DNA of 64,000 bases from Hypsibius dujardini (GCA_001579985.1 LRSR01002153.1:1-64000); one strand, 5' to 3'; numbered from the stretch's first letter, positions 11,411 to 25,197 are shown. Numbers and translations are program-made. The notes: generated by a model not told the origin, from the letters alone.

Positions 11411-13734
11411 TTACAGGTTTTTGACTTCTTGGTGATCAGCTGGCGTGATACTGGCCGCCGCCATCTGCAAAGTGAAACGTGCCATCTGCAAAGCTCCCTC
11501 GTAGCTGCTATTACCGCCGATGAATCCAGAATGATGACAGAAGACGCATCCGGGAATACCGCTAATCCCAGAGAGAACGTCGGTGTTCAGTCCTCGCCAT
11601 GCTTCCGGTAATGGCAACCTGCACATAAAAAAACAGCGTCAACATGTATCTCAAAGTTTAGTTGGCCATCTATCCATCTGCTTAAATCTACAGTATTTTG
11701 GTATTTTGGTCTATTTGTCAGCCTGCCTGCCTGCCTGCCTGCCGTCAGTCAGTCAGTCCCACTGCTGTGATCTACCAAAAGCATAATTAACTGGGCACAA
11801 CTCACCGGGAAGCGAAGGAGCCCTGAGAGACGGGAACGGCTTGCACCCGCCATTGACCGTTGTCGTCCTCGTAGATAGCGAACTTGATGTTGGGCTCGAG
11901 TTGGCGCTCCCTTTCAATCTGAAAAACGTGGTCCTGCCACGGACAGCCGCCGACGGTGAAGCGGACAATTTCTCCACTTGGATCAACCTATAAACAACAT
12001 CACTGAAACCAACTGCTCCTTTAATTGAAATAAGCAGATTGAATTGAAGAGGTGAAAAAGAAGACAAAAGACAACCCAATTTGGAGTAATTAAAAGGCGT
12101 TTCGAGTACGTACTTGGTGGCGATTATGAATGGCCTGCTCGACGAGAGTGCGAGCGGGAAGCCAAGCATTCTTGTAGAAGTCAATCTTGCTCACCAGTTC
12201 CGATCCCGTCAGTTTGATCGCTTCCTCAAAGCGAGCCTGTGCAAGAAAGGATACTAGTAGTTTTAACATTTTTCGTGTGAAAGATCTTTTGACTTTTCAC
12301 ACTAGTGTAGGCACGCACGGTTAGGCTATAATCACGGATATGAGATGGTTATAGAATTGCCACAAATTGAGAAAATGTTGTTTATCATCCCCAACGAGAT
12401 TATTAGCATGAACACTCTGGGCTCTGCTTAAAAATACAATTGCAGGTTTTTAGTATTCTGTTGTGTGATCGGTAACCGCGGTTAGAAGCGAACCGTGCCT
12501 ACACTAGACACTCACATCTGTAGACTTGTCCTTGTCGTTCCACGCAGGATTCAATCGTTTAACGCGATTGCTTAGACCGGTGTTGATTTGATAGCTAATA
12601 AATGCAAGGGAATGATTTATTAGGAAAAAAGAATGTCTGCAATGATTGTACCTACAGAGTAGGCTTGTCGTTCTGGGCAATTCCATTGTCGATGGCGTCC
12701 ATCTCCTGGATGAAGCTATCGTATACCTTGTCATAGATCAGGTCAATGATGCGTCTCTCTTCAAGGACATCCACGCCCAGAATCTGCGCAATTACCCGCC
12801 TCCCAAAGTGGCAGTAAATCAAGCCGGCCTAACATTAGCAATAACAACCCTTTCTTTTCATAGATGAAAAACTCAGCCACATCAGTAAGTGATGTTGCAT
12901 TAATCAAGATGAAATAAATCAAAAAGGTCAATTTTATATAGTTAGTAAAAGGGAATAGAAGCGATGTTTAGGTGTAGTAAAATCAATTGAAAAGCTAACC
13001 AAGTTTTGATATTAAAATGACCTACACTACTCAATTTAATGGTCCATGGCTTGTCCGGCTGAAGGGAGTTGAGAGTGTCTTGGAATCCACGCTGATGATG
13101 GTCGAAGCGAAACATGGACGCGTCAAAGACTCCCCCTACATCCACCACAACGTCGCCTGAAAGAAGGCTTAACATGTTGAGTGCAGGAAGAAAGGAAACC
13201 GGTTTGAAAAATATTCAGCCAGTCAGTCATTTAGTCGAGCAACCGAATTATAAGAGGATATTGTCCGACTTACACTTGTTGTAAATCTCCGGATCGCGAG
13301 TCCTACATAAATAAAGCACGATGCAAACCTTTTAAAGTTGATTTCTTGATGGGTCCATTGGTTGAATAACAAATTAAATGCTATTAAAACACTACTTGTC
13401 GCTTGAACTAATCGTTGCTATGCTTTGCTTGATTGGCTGATTGACGACTGTTTTGATAAAAAGTGCACGCTGCACGCTCTGATTGATCGCTTGATTGGTG
13501 ACCATGTTGAATGCATAAGCATCACTCACCTGACAATAGTGGCGTTGTGGTATTCCGGCAGTTGCTTGAGCATAAAACAAGCTGAAATTAAGATTCAGCA
13601 GGTAGTGAAAAAAGAAAGAGGGAAAGAAGAGTTGATTGAAGGAGAGAAGAGAACTCACCGAGAGCTTCATCAGCATGGAAGACGCCATTATGGGTAGCAA
13701 TGCGGTAGGCTTTATTACTTCCGTTGGAAATCAT
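11411..13734 (-). CDS. MYG1: MYG1 exonuclease
   Basis: Nine exons give 350 aa: 13734-13659, 13581-13530, 13302-13274, 13156-13026, 12828-12656, 12594-12516, 12236-12114, 11987-11806, 11618-11411. Family landmarks in order are IATHNGVFHADEAL near the N-terminus, VVVDVGGVFDASMFRFDHHQ (the DHH-type metal-binding motif), KPWTIKLSSAGLIY, MDAIDNGI, LSNRVKRLNPAWN, GGCPWQDHVFQIE, LPLPEAWRGLN, and SGIPGCVFCHHSGFIGG close to the end. MYG1 is a 3'-5' RNA exonuclease acting in nucleolus and mitochondria. The N-terminus is short, without an obvious mitochondrial presequence, unlike the human form. Intron 6 holds a small inverted-repeat element. Several introns contain TTGATTGA-type tracts. Confidence 0.95.
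12302..12507. mobile_element. short TIR element in MYG1 intron 6
   Basis: CTAGTGTAGGCACG at the left end faces its exact inverted copy at the right end, and the match continues loosely with CACGGTT. It has no coding and no convincing target duplication. The 206-bp length and the ends fit a non-autonomous DNA element, possibly hAT. Confidence 0.55.
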
Positions 13735-15172
13735 TGCGCCAAGATTTCTACTACCTCTACATAAGCTTGAGGGGAGAAGAAGGACGGAGCGAGAGACTAG
13801 CGGGAAGAAGAGACCTGCCTAAACAAATAAATGATCCGTTTTGTGTCTTTACATTGAAAATGAAGAACCTTTTCTTACCACGATTGCACCGGTCACAATG
13901 TGCTGACAAATAACAAATACGATACTGATGCCTAAAGTAAAAATACGATTCCATGCTCAGATATTCCCTTTCCACGTTGCCAACAATGCATACGATCAAT
14001 CAATCGATCTATCAAATACTGTAGATGTTGTATGTACTACGTACTAGTAAATTAGAGAATGGTCGCCTTTCTGTTTGCCTCATTTGGCTCGCTATTTCTT
14101 GTTTATATTATGGTTGGCTATGCGGCACGAAAAAATATCATTTCTTTCCCATTTTAAATGTAATCCGTCCGAACATTGTTAATTTGCTATTCTCGGTTAT
14201 ATATAGACTAGAGAAAAGTGTCAACATCAAGACACATTAAGCGATAGGTTTCTCATGCGACTGCGTTTTATGGATTTCGGAAAAGGTTTTTGAATAATAA
14301 TTTTGGCTCTCTTGTTCCATTGTACATTAGTATGAGAGCTGTAATGTAATTGTCGTCGGTGCTCCGCCCCTCCCTCTCCTGGATTTTGTGACTCGCGTAT
14401 ACTATTAATGCAATTGTGGAACGAAAAGCTTAGCATTTGCACTATTGTATTATTAGTATGCAGCCAAGAGGTCCAGAGCAAGGCAATATTAAATACATGC
14501 AAAAAACGCTGAAAACTAACTAATTACCCTGCAAATATGGCAGAGCAAAAGTGGACTTGTCAATATTGAACTGAAACGCTCGTAAAGTGCAAGCAGCTAA
14601 ACTAACACACATTCTATAATTAATAAATTAGTAGAAAAGAAATTATAAATAAATTACACATCAACAAGCTCCCTATCAAGAAAGGAAGGATGGATGGGCG
14701 TCCACTGATGCTTCTTTGGAAAAAAGGAGAGAAAAAAAGAAATAGAAGGAAAAGAAAGGAGGTGGGTTGAAGAAATCTCCATTCCAGTTGGTGGTTGGTT
14801 GCTTTCTCAATCAAATGTTCCTTCAGTTAGGTGACCTTATGAGCAAATCTCCTCTTTTCTTCCGGTCGGTTAGTGTCCTTCTTGGGAGCGAGGAACACTG
14901 GTGCTACGTTTATAGCTGCAGTTATATGGCGGTGATCAAAATGTACAGAGATGCAGAGAGAGAGCTGCATCGGCATGGTGCTTCCTGGCGTCAAGCAAAA
15001 GCAGGCCACCTGAGGGCAACAGGGGAGAAGAGGACTTGATTCTCATGCCTCCATCATCCTGTCAGGAAAATAGATCCTCCACCACATGGAGGGAGGAAGG
15101 AAGAATAAATAAATTAAAGTACAAAGCGGAACGGATCAGGCTGAGATGAAGTAAGTTGACTCTTCCTTGATT
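13735..15172. other. intergenic between MYG1 and TFAP4
   Basis: Contains the MYG1 promoter at the left and the TFAP4 3' UTR at the right, both genes being on the minus strand. The reading frames here are short, and none has homology or splice support. Confidence 0.5.
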
Positions 15173-18100
15173 TCAGGAACAGACCCGTTCCATGTTGGCG
15201 GGTGGAGAGAGCGTTGAGACAACGACGACAGGTTGCTGCTTGTTCTTTTGTTGCTTTTGTCGCTTTTTCGGCGGTTCATTTGAGTCAAAGGTCTCCTCAC
15301 TACACCCAGAGTCGCTTCGGTTCCCGTCCACATGTCCTATACCAAAGACAGGGTAATTAGTTCATCTCACAGGCTTGTCTCCTACGATTGACCATGTTCT
15401 TTGGTTCTTTCCTATTCCTTTCTGTCTGTTTCCCTCCTTCTGTCTTCCTGTCTGGTTTTCTGCCTGTCTATCTTCCCGGGCGTCTGAATCGTCGAGGTTC
15501 TTTTAATTATTAGTACCTTCAGAAGAGATGATGGCCTGATATAGAATGTCAAATCCGCTAAATTTGTTCATTTTCGCCTCCTCTTGCATCATCGGTTCAG
15601 GCTGAGGTGCTGACAGATAGTTCAGCGCAGACGAACAAGAGCTCTTCCGCTTCAAAGGGACTGCACTTGCACTCTCACAGAGAACCGGAGGAGGAACGGG
15701 GTCGCGAAAGACGATGATGGGAGCTTCTCGTCGTTCATTACAGGGCGTGGCTTCGGGGAATTGGTTTGAGATGTCTCTCTTGACAATGACAGGCATTTGG
15801 TGCTGTTGCTGCTGCTCTTCTGACTGACTGACTGGTCCCATAAAGTCGTCGTCATTGTCGGGTGTGGGTGATTTGGACCGGCGATGGAGGGCTGCGATGT
15901 ATTGTTGGCGTTTGCTGCATCCTTGGGTGCAGCAGTATTGCGGATCGCTAACCAGTCGACGAAACTCTTCAATGGCTTGGGCACGAAGACATCGTTCGCG
16001 GGTGTACTTTTCCCTCCAATGTTGCACCATGCTGACTAGATCCTTAGCCGAGGAGACTGTCTGATCCGAATCGTGCTCCGACACGGGCATTCCCTCCTCC
16101 GTGCAATCTATCAAGTCAAGACAAGACAAAATATTAACTTTTGTCAAAATTATAATTTGTCAATTTTCAAAGACTATTTATTGTGGAATTTTGCTTGGAC
16201 TTGAGGAAATAAAAGTAACTGTACAATACCATCGTCATCTTGGATACCGGGTCCGAATTTATCCGAAAGGAGTTGATTCTTCTTTTGGAGCTTTTGATTG
16301 TCCATGACGAGCTTGCTGATGTAGTCCACTGTGCTTTGCAGGACTGCTGCCTACAACAACCAAGGGAAGAAGAATTGAGAATGTAGAGGACGCCACTTAA
16401 TAATTATCTGTTACCTTGCTCATCTTTTCTCCCCGTTTCATATAATGCTTCGGGAGGATCATCTGGAGGGACACAAATCCATTGTTGATGCACATCATCC
16501 TTCGACGTTCATTCGAGTTGGCAATCTCTCGGCGCATCTTCTTATCCTGCTGCTCCGGAGGAGGATGAGGCGGTTGTTGGGCTGGAGGGCTTACTCGACT
16601 TCTCCCAGCCACATTCCTGCAATACAATAATACAATTCAATCTGGGGCCAGAATGAGTGATTGCACTTTAGAGATAGATGGCCATCAATGACGTCACTTT
16701 GTGAGTTCCGGTTTGGTGGCGAGTGCGAGGCGAGTCAGCTGTTCCTTCTCTTCTACTTGTGGGGCACGTCACTACCATTATTACGCTCATGCTTTTTAAT
16801 ATTAATCGCATAAATAGCATTTGATGAATGCCCGGTAAAATGTCAAGAACGGAAAGAAGGCGAGCTCTTCTGAGTGGGTGAAACTTAAAATGAAGTGAGA
16901 GGAAAACGCGGGAAACAGCTGTTCCTCTCTGCAGCATTCTTCTTGTGAATGAATTTTAATTGTTATCAAGGCGGCGATAGGCAAGCCAAGCCTATAGCTG
17001 CCTGTAATCTACAGTTACATGGGAATGATGAAATGAAACGTAAACAAGAGCGAACCTTTGGCTCTTGCGTAAATATACACTTTACTAGTCACCATGCCAT
17101 GGAGGTGCGTCCTTTTCTACACTACTCTGTTAAAAATGGCGAGACTTGACGATCGATCGATAGCTGTACTATATTTTCATCAACACCAGCGAACCTAAGA
17201 GGCCTCAACTCAACCGCCGCCTCATCCTCGCATCAGCTGATCATAAATACGCACTTACGCAATCACATTTTATAAAAGTTTCTTCCTTTTATTCCGGCTA
17301 CGATATAAAAAGTTAGGTAGAAAAATGACCATGACATTAAATGTAGGCGCTATTTTTTTCGTCAAAAGTCAGTCCTTGAACAAGTCTTCTGTCCTAATAA
17401 TAAATACATCGCGTCTTTTTCTTTTGGGAGGGAAAGAAATCATGTAATTCAATTTAGTCTGCGTGAATTAAATGAAAGTGTAAAACGCACCTGTCCGCTG
17501 AGTGACTGTCAGCAATAAACAAGCAAGTAGAAGAAGAAGACCAAGATGCCACTCGCTCCTCATCCTCATTCTTCTCCATCATCATCCTCAATCACAATTC
17601 AAAAATTTCAAAACTCAAATCTAGACACAGGTACAATAATGCCGTGTGAATTTTGGCGCGCCAGGAAAGCCAAAAGATGGAAGGTTTTAGGAAGAAAGGA
17701 GATGATAGAGATTTGCGAACAGCCGTTGGTGAAAATGGCAACAGAAACAGATGGGTCCAAGCCAGTCACCAGTCTCAGTCAGCTGCTGGCCTACAACTCA
17801 CTATCACACGCCGAAGGAGCGATGCGTCACGCGCTCAGCCTCATTCATCCACAAGCTGTGATTCGACAGACACGCAGACGCAGACGCAGACGACGCACGC
17901 TAAAATGACTCGTCTCGCCTGCCTCTCTCTAGTCTGCGGCCTCATTTCCAATCCAACTCCTAGTCAGACACAGACTCCCTCCGGCCTACGTCATAATTTT
18001 CGTTCATGGCGTTGCCGCGTAGCGTAGTGTGATGTGTGCAAAGTGCAGACGGGCACCGCCGCGCCGAGGCTCACTGCCCGCCAAAAATGTACCCTACGAG

Positions 18101-19809
18101 ACCAGTTGAAGGTTCAAACAGACACACCCCTCGATGCGCCGGTGGTATCCGTCTGGGTCAATCTTGTCGCCGATCTCTCTCTCGCTGTTAAGTGCGCGCA
18201 ATGAATGCAGTCCATTGCTCTACGCTTGCACGGCTAACGACCAGGACAAGAAACGACCTTTGGTCTAGACTGATTAAGGCAGCAGCCATCCATATCCTGC
18301 TCATGCCATTTTCAAGGCCAAAAATACTCTTAAGAAATTCGTATTTTGCATTACTATAATGTAGAGACTATGGAGGCATCAGGCATGCTATTAAATGAGA
18401 CTAGTAATTCAAGGAACGGCACGAGTACCCGTACTGTAGATGCAAGTCAAAGTCAGTCACTAGAGGGCGCTGCGATAGCAATTAACTGCATTCAACTACT
18501 GTAGAATCGGGATAACTGGCGCCGGTCTTTGGTTTTTGTACCGGCGGTCCCAAATAGTTTTGCAATCAATCAGACGGGTTGGTTTGTACTGCCAGCATGA
18601 GCTTGTGGCGCAAGTTATCCCGATTCTACAGTACTGTAGCACTCTGTGTGTCCGGTGAGTAAGATTTAAAAGTAATATTCCTACTAGATCCATTTCAAAA
18701 CTTGACGTTTATCATTCGCTATCATATTATTGCATAATTTGATGTTTAAACGGAAAAAGTTAAGCATGCCTGAGAAATGGATTAAAATGACTGAATGTTC
18801 CACTAGAGTACTACCAATATATGTATTGTACACCAGATTTGACCATCCAAGAATATGTGCAGAAATCTGCTGAGCACCAAACTGACAAGTATCGTTTCAA
18901 AATCTATAGCACCCCTAAATATTAAGTATAAATAATGAATAGACAACTAATTACAGTGCCGGTACATTGTGCTTGTTTGTTTGTGTGTGGGGGCAGGCAA
19001 AGCAACAAGATGGCCGTGCACGGAAATGTCGGAATTCGTCTGACTACAGCAAAAAAATCACGCGAAAAAGGTACCTGCTTAGCATTGCCGACGCGCTAAA
19101 AAGAATGCTCAATTGACATTCCTCAAGAGGTGCATGCACATGGATGCAGCAGTCTTTACTTTATTGACAGACAGGCAGTCATGAGTGAGAGAGTTCAAAA
19201 ACTAGTTTGGCGCGCTATGTGTATTTTTTTGAAGTCGGCGACCGATCGTGGGTCGTTGACGGTCGCCATGGCAGCCACACTCGTCAGTCAGGGACCTCTC
19301 TGTCTCGTACAGTACACTCACCTCGCTTGTCTTGCTGCAACTGCGCCGCATGATGAAGCAGTTTGTTGCCCACTCGGCGCACCATCATGATGGTGATTGA
19401 ATCTGTCCAGCAAGTCGTCTTGTTGCTCCTCCACTTTGACCAGTTGGCTCGTCTCCTCTTTGATAGAGATGGTCGCAGCTGCAGCTGCGTCCTCTCTCTC
19501 TCGCTCTCTAAACACTCGTTCACCTTGGATATGATGCTGCAGCTGGCCAAGGATTTCCGCTCGGTTTGGCTGAGCTACAAGAGCAGCTGACGAAACTCGC
19601 TGCTGCCCTTGTGATGGAATGGATTCAGCAATGTAGAATTGTGAAGCAGTCGCGTAGACGATGCCACATCCTCCTCCTCCTCGTTCTTGTCCGTTGTTAT
19701 TTAAACCCGGCCAGGTCATGTTAATTGCCTTAGTCTCCTCCTCGGGATCCTGCCCTGCTTCCATGGTCTTTTGGATGCTGGACATGCACTCTCCCTTGAA
19801 GGAGCTCAT
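15173..19809 (-). CDS. TFAP4: transcription factor AP-4 (bHLH-leucine zipper)
   Basis: Five exons (19809-19322, 16616-16415, 16350-16230, 16107-15517, 15336-15173) give 521 aa with matching phases. The bHLH starts RREIANSNERRRM, the AP-4 signature, and ends MSKAAVLQSTVDYI; its loop is about three residues longer than in vertebrates. A second coiled segment (DLVSMVQHWREKYTRERCLR) fits the extra AP-4 dimerisation region, followed by a Gln-rich stretch and a basic C-terminal tail (PPKKRQKQQKNKQQ). AP-4 binds the E-box CAGCTG. Exon 1 encodes about 163 low-complexity residues with no vertebrate counterpart; I assign it on phase (AG|G), an open frame of 488 nt and the GTGAGT donor, so the start is less certain. 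The fly orthologue is called cropped. Confidence 0.88.
18499..18631. mobile_element. 133-bp TA-flanked MITE in TFAP4 intron 1
   Basis: The ends are 25-bp inverted repeats beginning CTGTAGAATCGGGATAACT with one mismatch, flanked on both sides by TA. There is no coding. The size and TA duplication fit a mariner-type MITE. Confidence 0.75.
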
Positions 19810-22671
19810 AAGGAGTTTTTTAGCCGTTTTGACGGTGGTTCGGGCTACGTGGGGTGCTCACTTGATCGTACAGATTGATGTCTGCGATCAAGGTATCCCA
19901 ATAAACATTTGATCAAAAACAGGGCGTTACCTTGCCCCCCTCTCTCCCTATCGGATAACGAGTAGATCAGTTTTACACGAAACCGTGATTTGACATAAAA
20001 ATGTCCCAAGTTATGATGAGAAAGTTTGTTGGCTAGGATGTGGGGCAAATTTATGAAGGAAAATAATAATGGCGTTCAGCTGACTGGGTGAGAGTGGAGT
20101 AAAATGGCGGACAGTGTGTGTGTGGTAGATAAGACAGACGGAGTGAGTTGTGGGTGTAGATGTAGTATCGACGTACAAATATAGTGTCTAGATGACGCGA
20201 GGTCTGTCTGTCTGTCCGTCTGTGTGTGTCTGTCTGTGTGGCGGCGACGGCGGTGTTTAACTCGCCTTCCGTTCCTTCCTTCTCCCAGCTGACTATTCGT
20301 ACTAGGTCGCGGCGGCGGCGGCGGCGACGGCGACGGCGGCGTCGAGAGCGAGAGCGAGAGCGAGAGGGGCCTTTCAATTCAAGCGTTAACCTCCTTTCCT
20401 TTGCGCCATCACTAAACAACTCAGGGGATTGGCATGGAATGAATGGTGACTCTCTCTCTCTCTCTGACTCGTTTGAAGGCCAGACACACGAAAAACCCGT
20501 CTGACTGCTTGGGATCGCTCGCCATTCGTCGTTTGAAACGGGCCACCGCCACGCAGACATAAGAGACAGACAGACAGACAGACGTGCGCTACTAAAACGG
20601 CGCAAAAACAGCCAGACACTCTAAATTTGAGCGTCGAAATGCGGCAGGGAGAGAGAGACCAGCTGGCAAGCGTAGAATAGAGTATAGTTGTAGATGTGGC
20701 TCCGCCTGAATCGTCTACTTCACCTACGCGCAAGCATTCATCCGTCCAGTTCCATTTGATTCGGTGGGCTTCCGTTGCTTCTCTTCCGTCTCGCAGTACG
20801 TTATTTCGATTCGAGGACAGGGATAATGCCTTATGATAACGTCCATGCAGGAGTGGGTTCCAGTTCAAGTCCTTTTCACGAATACATCGATTGAAAGTAA
20901 TTAAACATTTATCTAGTCTTGAGAAATTATTTCAATGAAGAAACCTTCACCCTTCCAGCCGAAGAGTTGTAATTTTGGAGTTCTGACTGGCCGGCGCCTT
21001 CAGTCACCTTAAATTGTGTTCCTTTTAAGTAGAATGATTTGTATGAATATCCGGGTTTTACGTGTACAATAGTTAGACTGCCACAAAAACTTAACATGAG
21101 GTTTTGAAGCAGCTGATTTTGAAATTATCTTGTGCTGGGGGAGGACTGGAATGAATTGGGCAAAATCCCCATTGCATCGGCAGTCCTAGTGTACTGTTGT
21201 ACCCTGTCTGTCATACCTCAAAAGGCAGCTGGGTGGTGCGATCGACGCCATGTTGAATTTTTGTTTTGAGGCCAAGGACCTAGAGTAGAGCATGTACTAG
21301 ATAGTACGTGAGACAGACATTCAGACAGACTCATGGGATGATTTACATTGGTATGAACTTTATATACAGCTGAGCTGGTCGAGGAAGGAGGCCGACTGTT
21401 TATTGATTCTACAAAACTCACCACCAAACAGCTGTACCCCTCCCTCCCTCTCTCGCCGCTGGAGAGTAACACGTCTCCTCTTCTCTTCTCCGACTGCGAC
21501 AAATATGTCGCAATCTCTTGAAGAAAGAAGGTGGAGGGAGGTCCTCGCTCTTCGGTTAGGGAGCAGAGTAGATGTCTGTCTGACACTTTCCGGACGGCCA
21601 CCGCCATGTGCTCTCATGCTCCTGCCGGATCCAGCATTTCTTTTTTCTCTTACTCACTCCCGCCGGATCGATCGATAGTGCATAACCCAATTTCCATCAA
21701 AAGCGTGGCATACTTTTTACCCGCCGTGCGATGTTAATATTACTTTACTCCAAGGGTGCCCACCACGCACGGCCCAACAAATAACCATCTCTCATCCCAT
21801 CCAGGGTCTGTCTCTCTCTCTGTGCCGTAACGGTGATCAAAATGAACCGTTTAGTCAAAACAAGAGCACCTCAATTACATGAAACAGTTAATCCTTTTCT
21901 CCCGTTGAAGAAAGCTGAACAAGAACATCTTCATAGAATGTGCAATACAGCGATGCTGACGTTCAGGTTTCAAGGCCGTCTATCTAACATGTTACTCTCT
22001 CTAAATGTGGGGGGAATGGAACGCATTGATAAAACTGTAACTCTTTATTTGATGGAAATGCCGCTGAAATTGTTGTTCTGTCAAGGATGAATTGTCTATT
22101 TAGCAGTGCCATCTATAAGATGGGACGAAATGCACTGATTGACTGACACTCTTTCCAGTTGATAAAGAACGTTACAGTGCCATCTGGAGAGCATAGAATG
22201 GTATTACCGGAAACGAGTACAGTAGAGTCTTCTACTTGCACAGAGCGATTCACATTCAAGCCTAAAATTCTGCATGAGAGACGATTTACGTCGCAGTGCC
22301 GTTCAACTCATGATCAAACATTCTGTCCAAACCAGTCGTCGTCATTGAATTTGAGCAGACAAACACTGCTATTTTCAACGAACATGTCCTGTGGCAGATA
22401 ACATTTAACGTTGGCCTTACATCGTCCAAAACACAAACTCTCCTTTTCACCCCTTCTTTTCCGAAGGAAGGTTTAATAGTTTCAAGTCTCTTATAAGGTT
22501 GCCACATTCAAACACAAGTCTTTTGTAATCTTTCTATAGTGATTAGTAAAAGAATCCTTAACGCGTAGAAAGGACTACTCATTCTGTGTATCAGGCAGTC
22601 TTCTTTTGAGGCTTACGGCTGGCGGTAAACATAATTGAAGCGATCCTAGCAGTAAGGATATCTACAAAAAA
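19810..22671. other. TFAP4 upstream region and intergenic DNA
   Basis: Upstream of TFAP4 the DNA turns CG-rich with many simple repeats (20.2-20.6 kb). From 20.9 to 22.6 kb only unsupported reading frames occur on both strands. No RNA gene is recognised. Confidence 0.45.
20190..20600. repeat. cluster of simple repeats, CGG-rich
   Basis: Adjacent tracts of TCTG, GTGT, CGG/CGACGG, GAGAGC, TC and GACA lie within 410 bp. The CGG and GAGAGC tracts create Arg-rich readings that are not genes. The position upstream of TFAP4 on its transcribed side would fit a 5' UTR or promoter. Confidence 0.75.
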
Positions 22672-23815
22672 ATGCCCCTTATTGTGTCGGAAACCAAATC
22701 GGCAGAGGATCCGGATCGGACTGACCAGACACAGGTAAAACTCGGTACTTGTATAACTTGTATCCATGCAAGAGATGAGATGCTTCCATCTATTGCCTTT
22801 TCCATTTTTATTTACAGGCTTTGCTGTGTCATGGTTTCGTCGATGAAGAGAACGAGCAGCAAGGGTACGATGAGACGGCATTTGGGCTCACAGAAGCCGC
22901 GCCACATATTGCTCCAGCCTCTTGTTCCCCTCTTGGCACACCCCAAATTCAAGCAGACTCAACTCCAATCAAACCCATTAAGTCAACCCAACCTTCAACA
23001 GGTAAAATTTAAATGTATTGAAACTCTACTACCTACTCCTTCCTGTATTGGGGATGCATCAGGGCTCCTTTACGTGATGATTGCAATATTCATCTATGGC
23101 CAGCACTTTCAACACTCCCTACCGAGTATCGAAGCATCGTCAAGTCGGGGTTGGCAGTCATGAAGAATGTACGTGTAGGTGCACTATCGCGCACGGTCAA
23201 TTGAAGAAGGGACTCTTGAGACCGAGCATTATTGTACATCTTTATCAAGACGTCTATACCTTGATCTTGTCCTTGAAAGATTTCTTAATACATACGAGTA
23301 CTGGACTGGACGCTGGTCCACGGCCGGCGGTTTTTGGACTCAGATCAACTTCGACATCGGTAACCACAGTCTTCTTCGGCATGCTGCCAAGTGTGGATGA
23401 ACGGACACTAGACAGGCTCGTCCAAGAGTCTAACACTCCTCCCTTGCAGGACGTGCGGACCCTTAGAGATCTTACAATTAAAGAAAAGGTTCCAGTATGT
23501 TTTTAGGAGACACACCAACAAATGGATAAAGAATATAAAGTTATCCTACTTAATGCTATGCCAAAACATATGAGAGTCTTCAACCAAGAGACACCGCCAT
23601 TTCCCTTCATCGATGACCCAGAAAAAGATATCTCCAACTTGCATCCCCTGTGCCTACACCTGGGTCGTCGGATCTTCCGTCTCCTCTATCAACTCGTTCT
23701 CGTACCCATCCCCCTCTCGTGTTGGTCTTGTTATGGTTGCCTTACTCCTCCTCCTCCACTCGATCCTGACTCTGATCCTTCAGCTTTGAAAGTGAGCAAC
23801 CGTCTTTCTGGTTGA
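22672..23815 (+). CDS. unidentified spliced gene model (uncertain)
   Basis: Plausible exons are 22672-22734 (MPLIVSETKSAEDPDRTDQT..., donor CAG|gtaaaa), then one from about 22819 to 23002 (ALLCHGFVDEENEQQGYDET..., donor ACAG|gtaaaa, phase 1), then a long open stretch from about 23106 to 23489 containing SVDERTLDRLVQESNTPP and DVRTLRDLTIKEK, and another from about 23510 containing EYKVILLNAMPKHMRVFNQE and DDPEKDISNLHPLC. The first two exons join in phase with clean acceptors. I could not join the third and fourth without a phase conflict, so boundaries there are unresolved or the locus is decayed. I do not recognise the family. The coding look rests on composition and splice sites only. Confidence 0.35.
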
Positions 23816-24269
23816 TCAACAAGTCTCTTTTCTGAGGGCCATGGACCAACTGGACGCTGCCCGCGCTGCGTTATTACTAGTAATCAATCGAGGGAGATAA
23901 GCGAAAATATAAAGAACGCCGTAACCGCGTAAACCGATTCGCGGAGTCTCAATTTCGGGTGCGTGGCCGGGACATCTCCTATATACAGTATACAGTCCCT
24001 CATAAATGCGTGGACATGTATGGATGAGGAGCCTCGTTAACTTACTTTGCTTCCCGCTATCATGTCAAGTTAATGCGATTTCGATAAGGAAATGGTAGTT
24101 TGATAGGCAGAACAGTAAACTCGAAAGGGCATACATCATCTTGTTGTGCTGCTGTGTAACGTACTCTTCCCCAAACACCTTTTTCCACGTCGCAAACCGC
24201 AGCAAAGTCAACCCCCACACTTGGCTTTGCTTCTTTTGTAGACCTGTCTTTCTATTATTCAACGCAAAA

Positions 24270-24900
24270 ATGTCTGAAGAGAAGAGTGATTTTAAAATGG
24301 AGCCCATTTACAATAATCCCGCCTTCCAGTGTGAATATGTCGACTATTCCGCAGAGTTCACCATGAAGCAGTTAGGCTGGCTGACCTGTCCCGTAACCAG
24401 TTGTCTGGAGGATACCGAGCTGCCAGCCATTAGTGTTTACTCTGATCCTGAGATCACAGAAGAGTTACAGCTGATTGTTCATTCCAATGGAGAAGGCGCG
24501 GCGCAGACTTCCGGCCAGCGAAGAGTTTCACTCCGATCGCAAGGCACCAACAAACCATCTGTGGCAACTTTTGAAGGCATTCATATCAAGCGGGCTGGCC
24601 TGTAAGGCTCCTTTATTATTATAACTAATTTTTCTGATTAAGGTTTAGTTATTTTTTTATCGACAGGTACGTGATTGAGGTGCACTCTGTTCGCTGTCCG
24701 GAGTTGAGCCTAGTCGCTGATCATGCCACAACAATTTGTGAGTTGTACCTTTTTTAGACTTGATGACAAGCATGATGTTTCCTTGGAGTTGTTTACTTTT
24801 TGCAGTGCCAAAATTTGAGCTGGAGAATACCGGTGACGGCAATCTGCCGGAAGAACTAGGCATGGGTATCGGAGCTAAGGTGCAAATGTGGGGTGCCTGA
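24270..24900 (+). CDS. small unidentified protein, three exons
   Basis: Exons 24270-24601, 24667-24737 and 24806-24900 join in phase (CT|G, then T|TG) to give 165 aa starting MSEEKSDFKMEPIY and ending GAKVQMWGA. There is no signal peptide or membrane segment. The second half (FEGIHIKRAGLYVIEVHS) has the alternating pattern of a beta-sandwich strand pair, as in Ig-like or C2-like folds; this is inference. An AATAAA at 25198-25203 lies about 300 bp downstream. I do not recognise the family. The three-way phase agreement makes it a real gene more likely than not. Confidence 0.65.
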
Positions 24901-25197
24901 TCGCCGAGGAGGCAGCATTGCGGTCGCCACTTTTTTCATATTATTATTCACAATCCACTTGCAGAAACACGGTTGTACTTCTTCCATGCAGAGGGATGAC
25001 TATGTTTACTTTATAAATTTGTTAATCTTCAGTGATTATTGCGAATATTTTCGAGGAAATGTTAGGCAAATACAGTGATAAAATCGGTACAGTCCATTTT
25101 TCATATTAGAGAAAAAGCCCGTTCTAAATACTGAATTGTGCGAGAAGATTTAGTAATTAGTATACCACTAATCAGGAAGTCTATAACTCATAATACC

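Noticed and set aside
20051-20605. 184-codon Arg-rich reading and its complement
   Set aside because: Produced by CGG, GAGAGC and GACA simple repeats, with no splice sites or homology.
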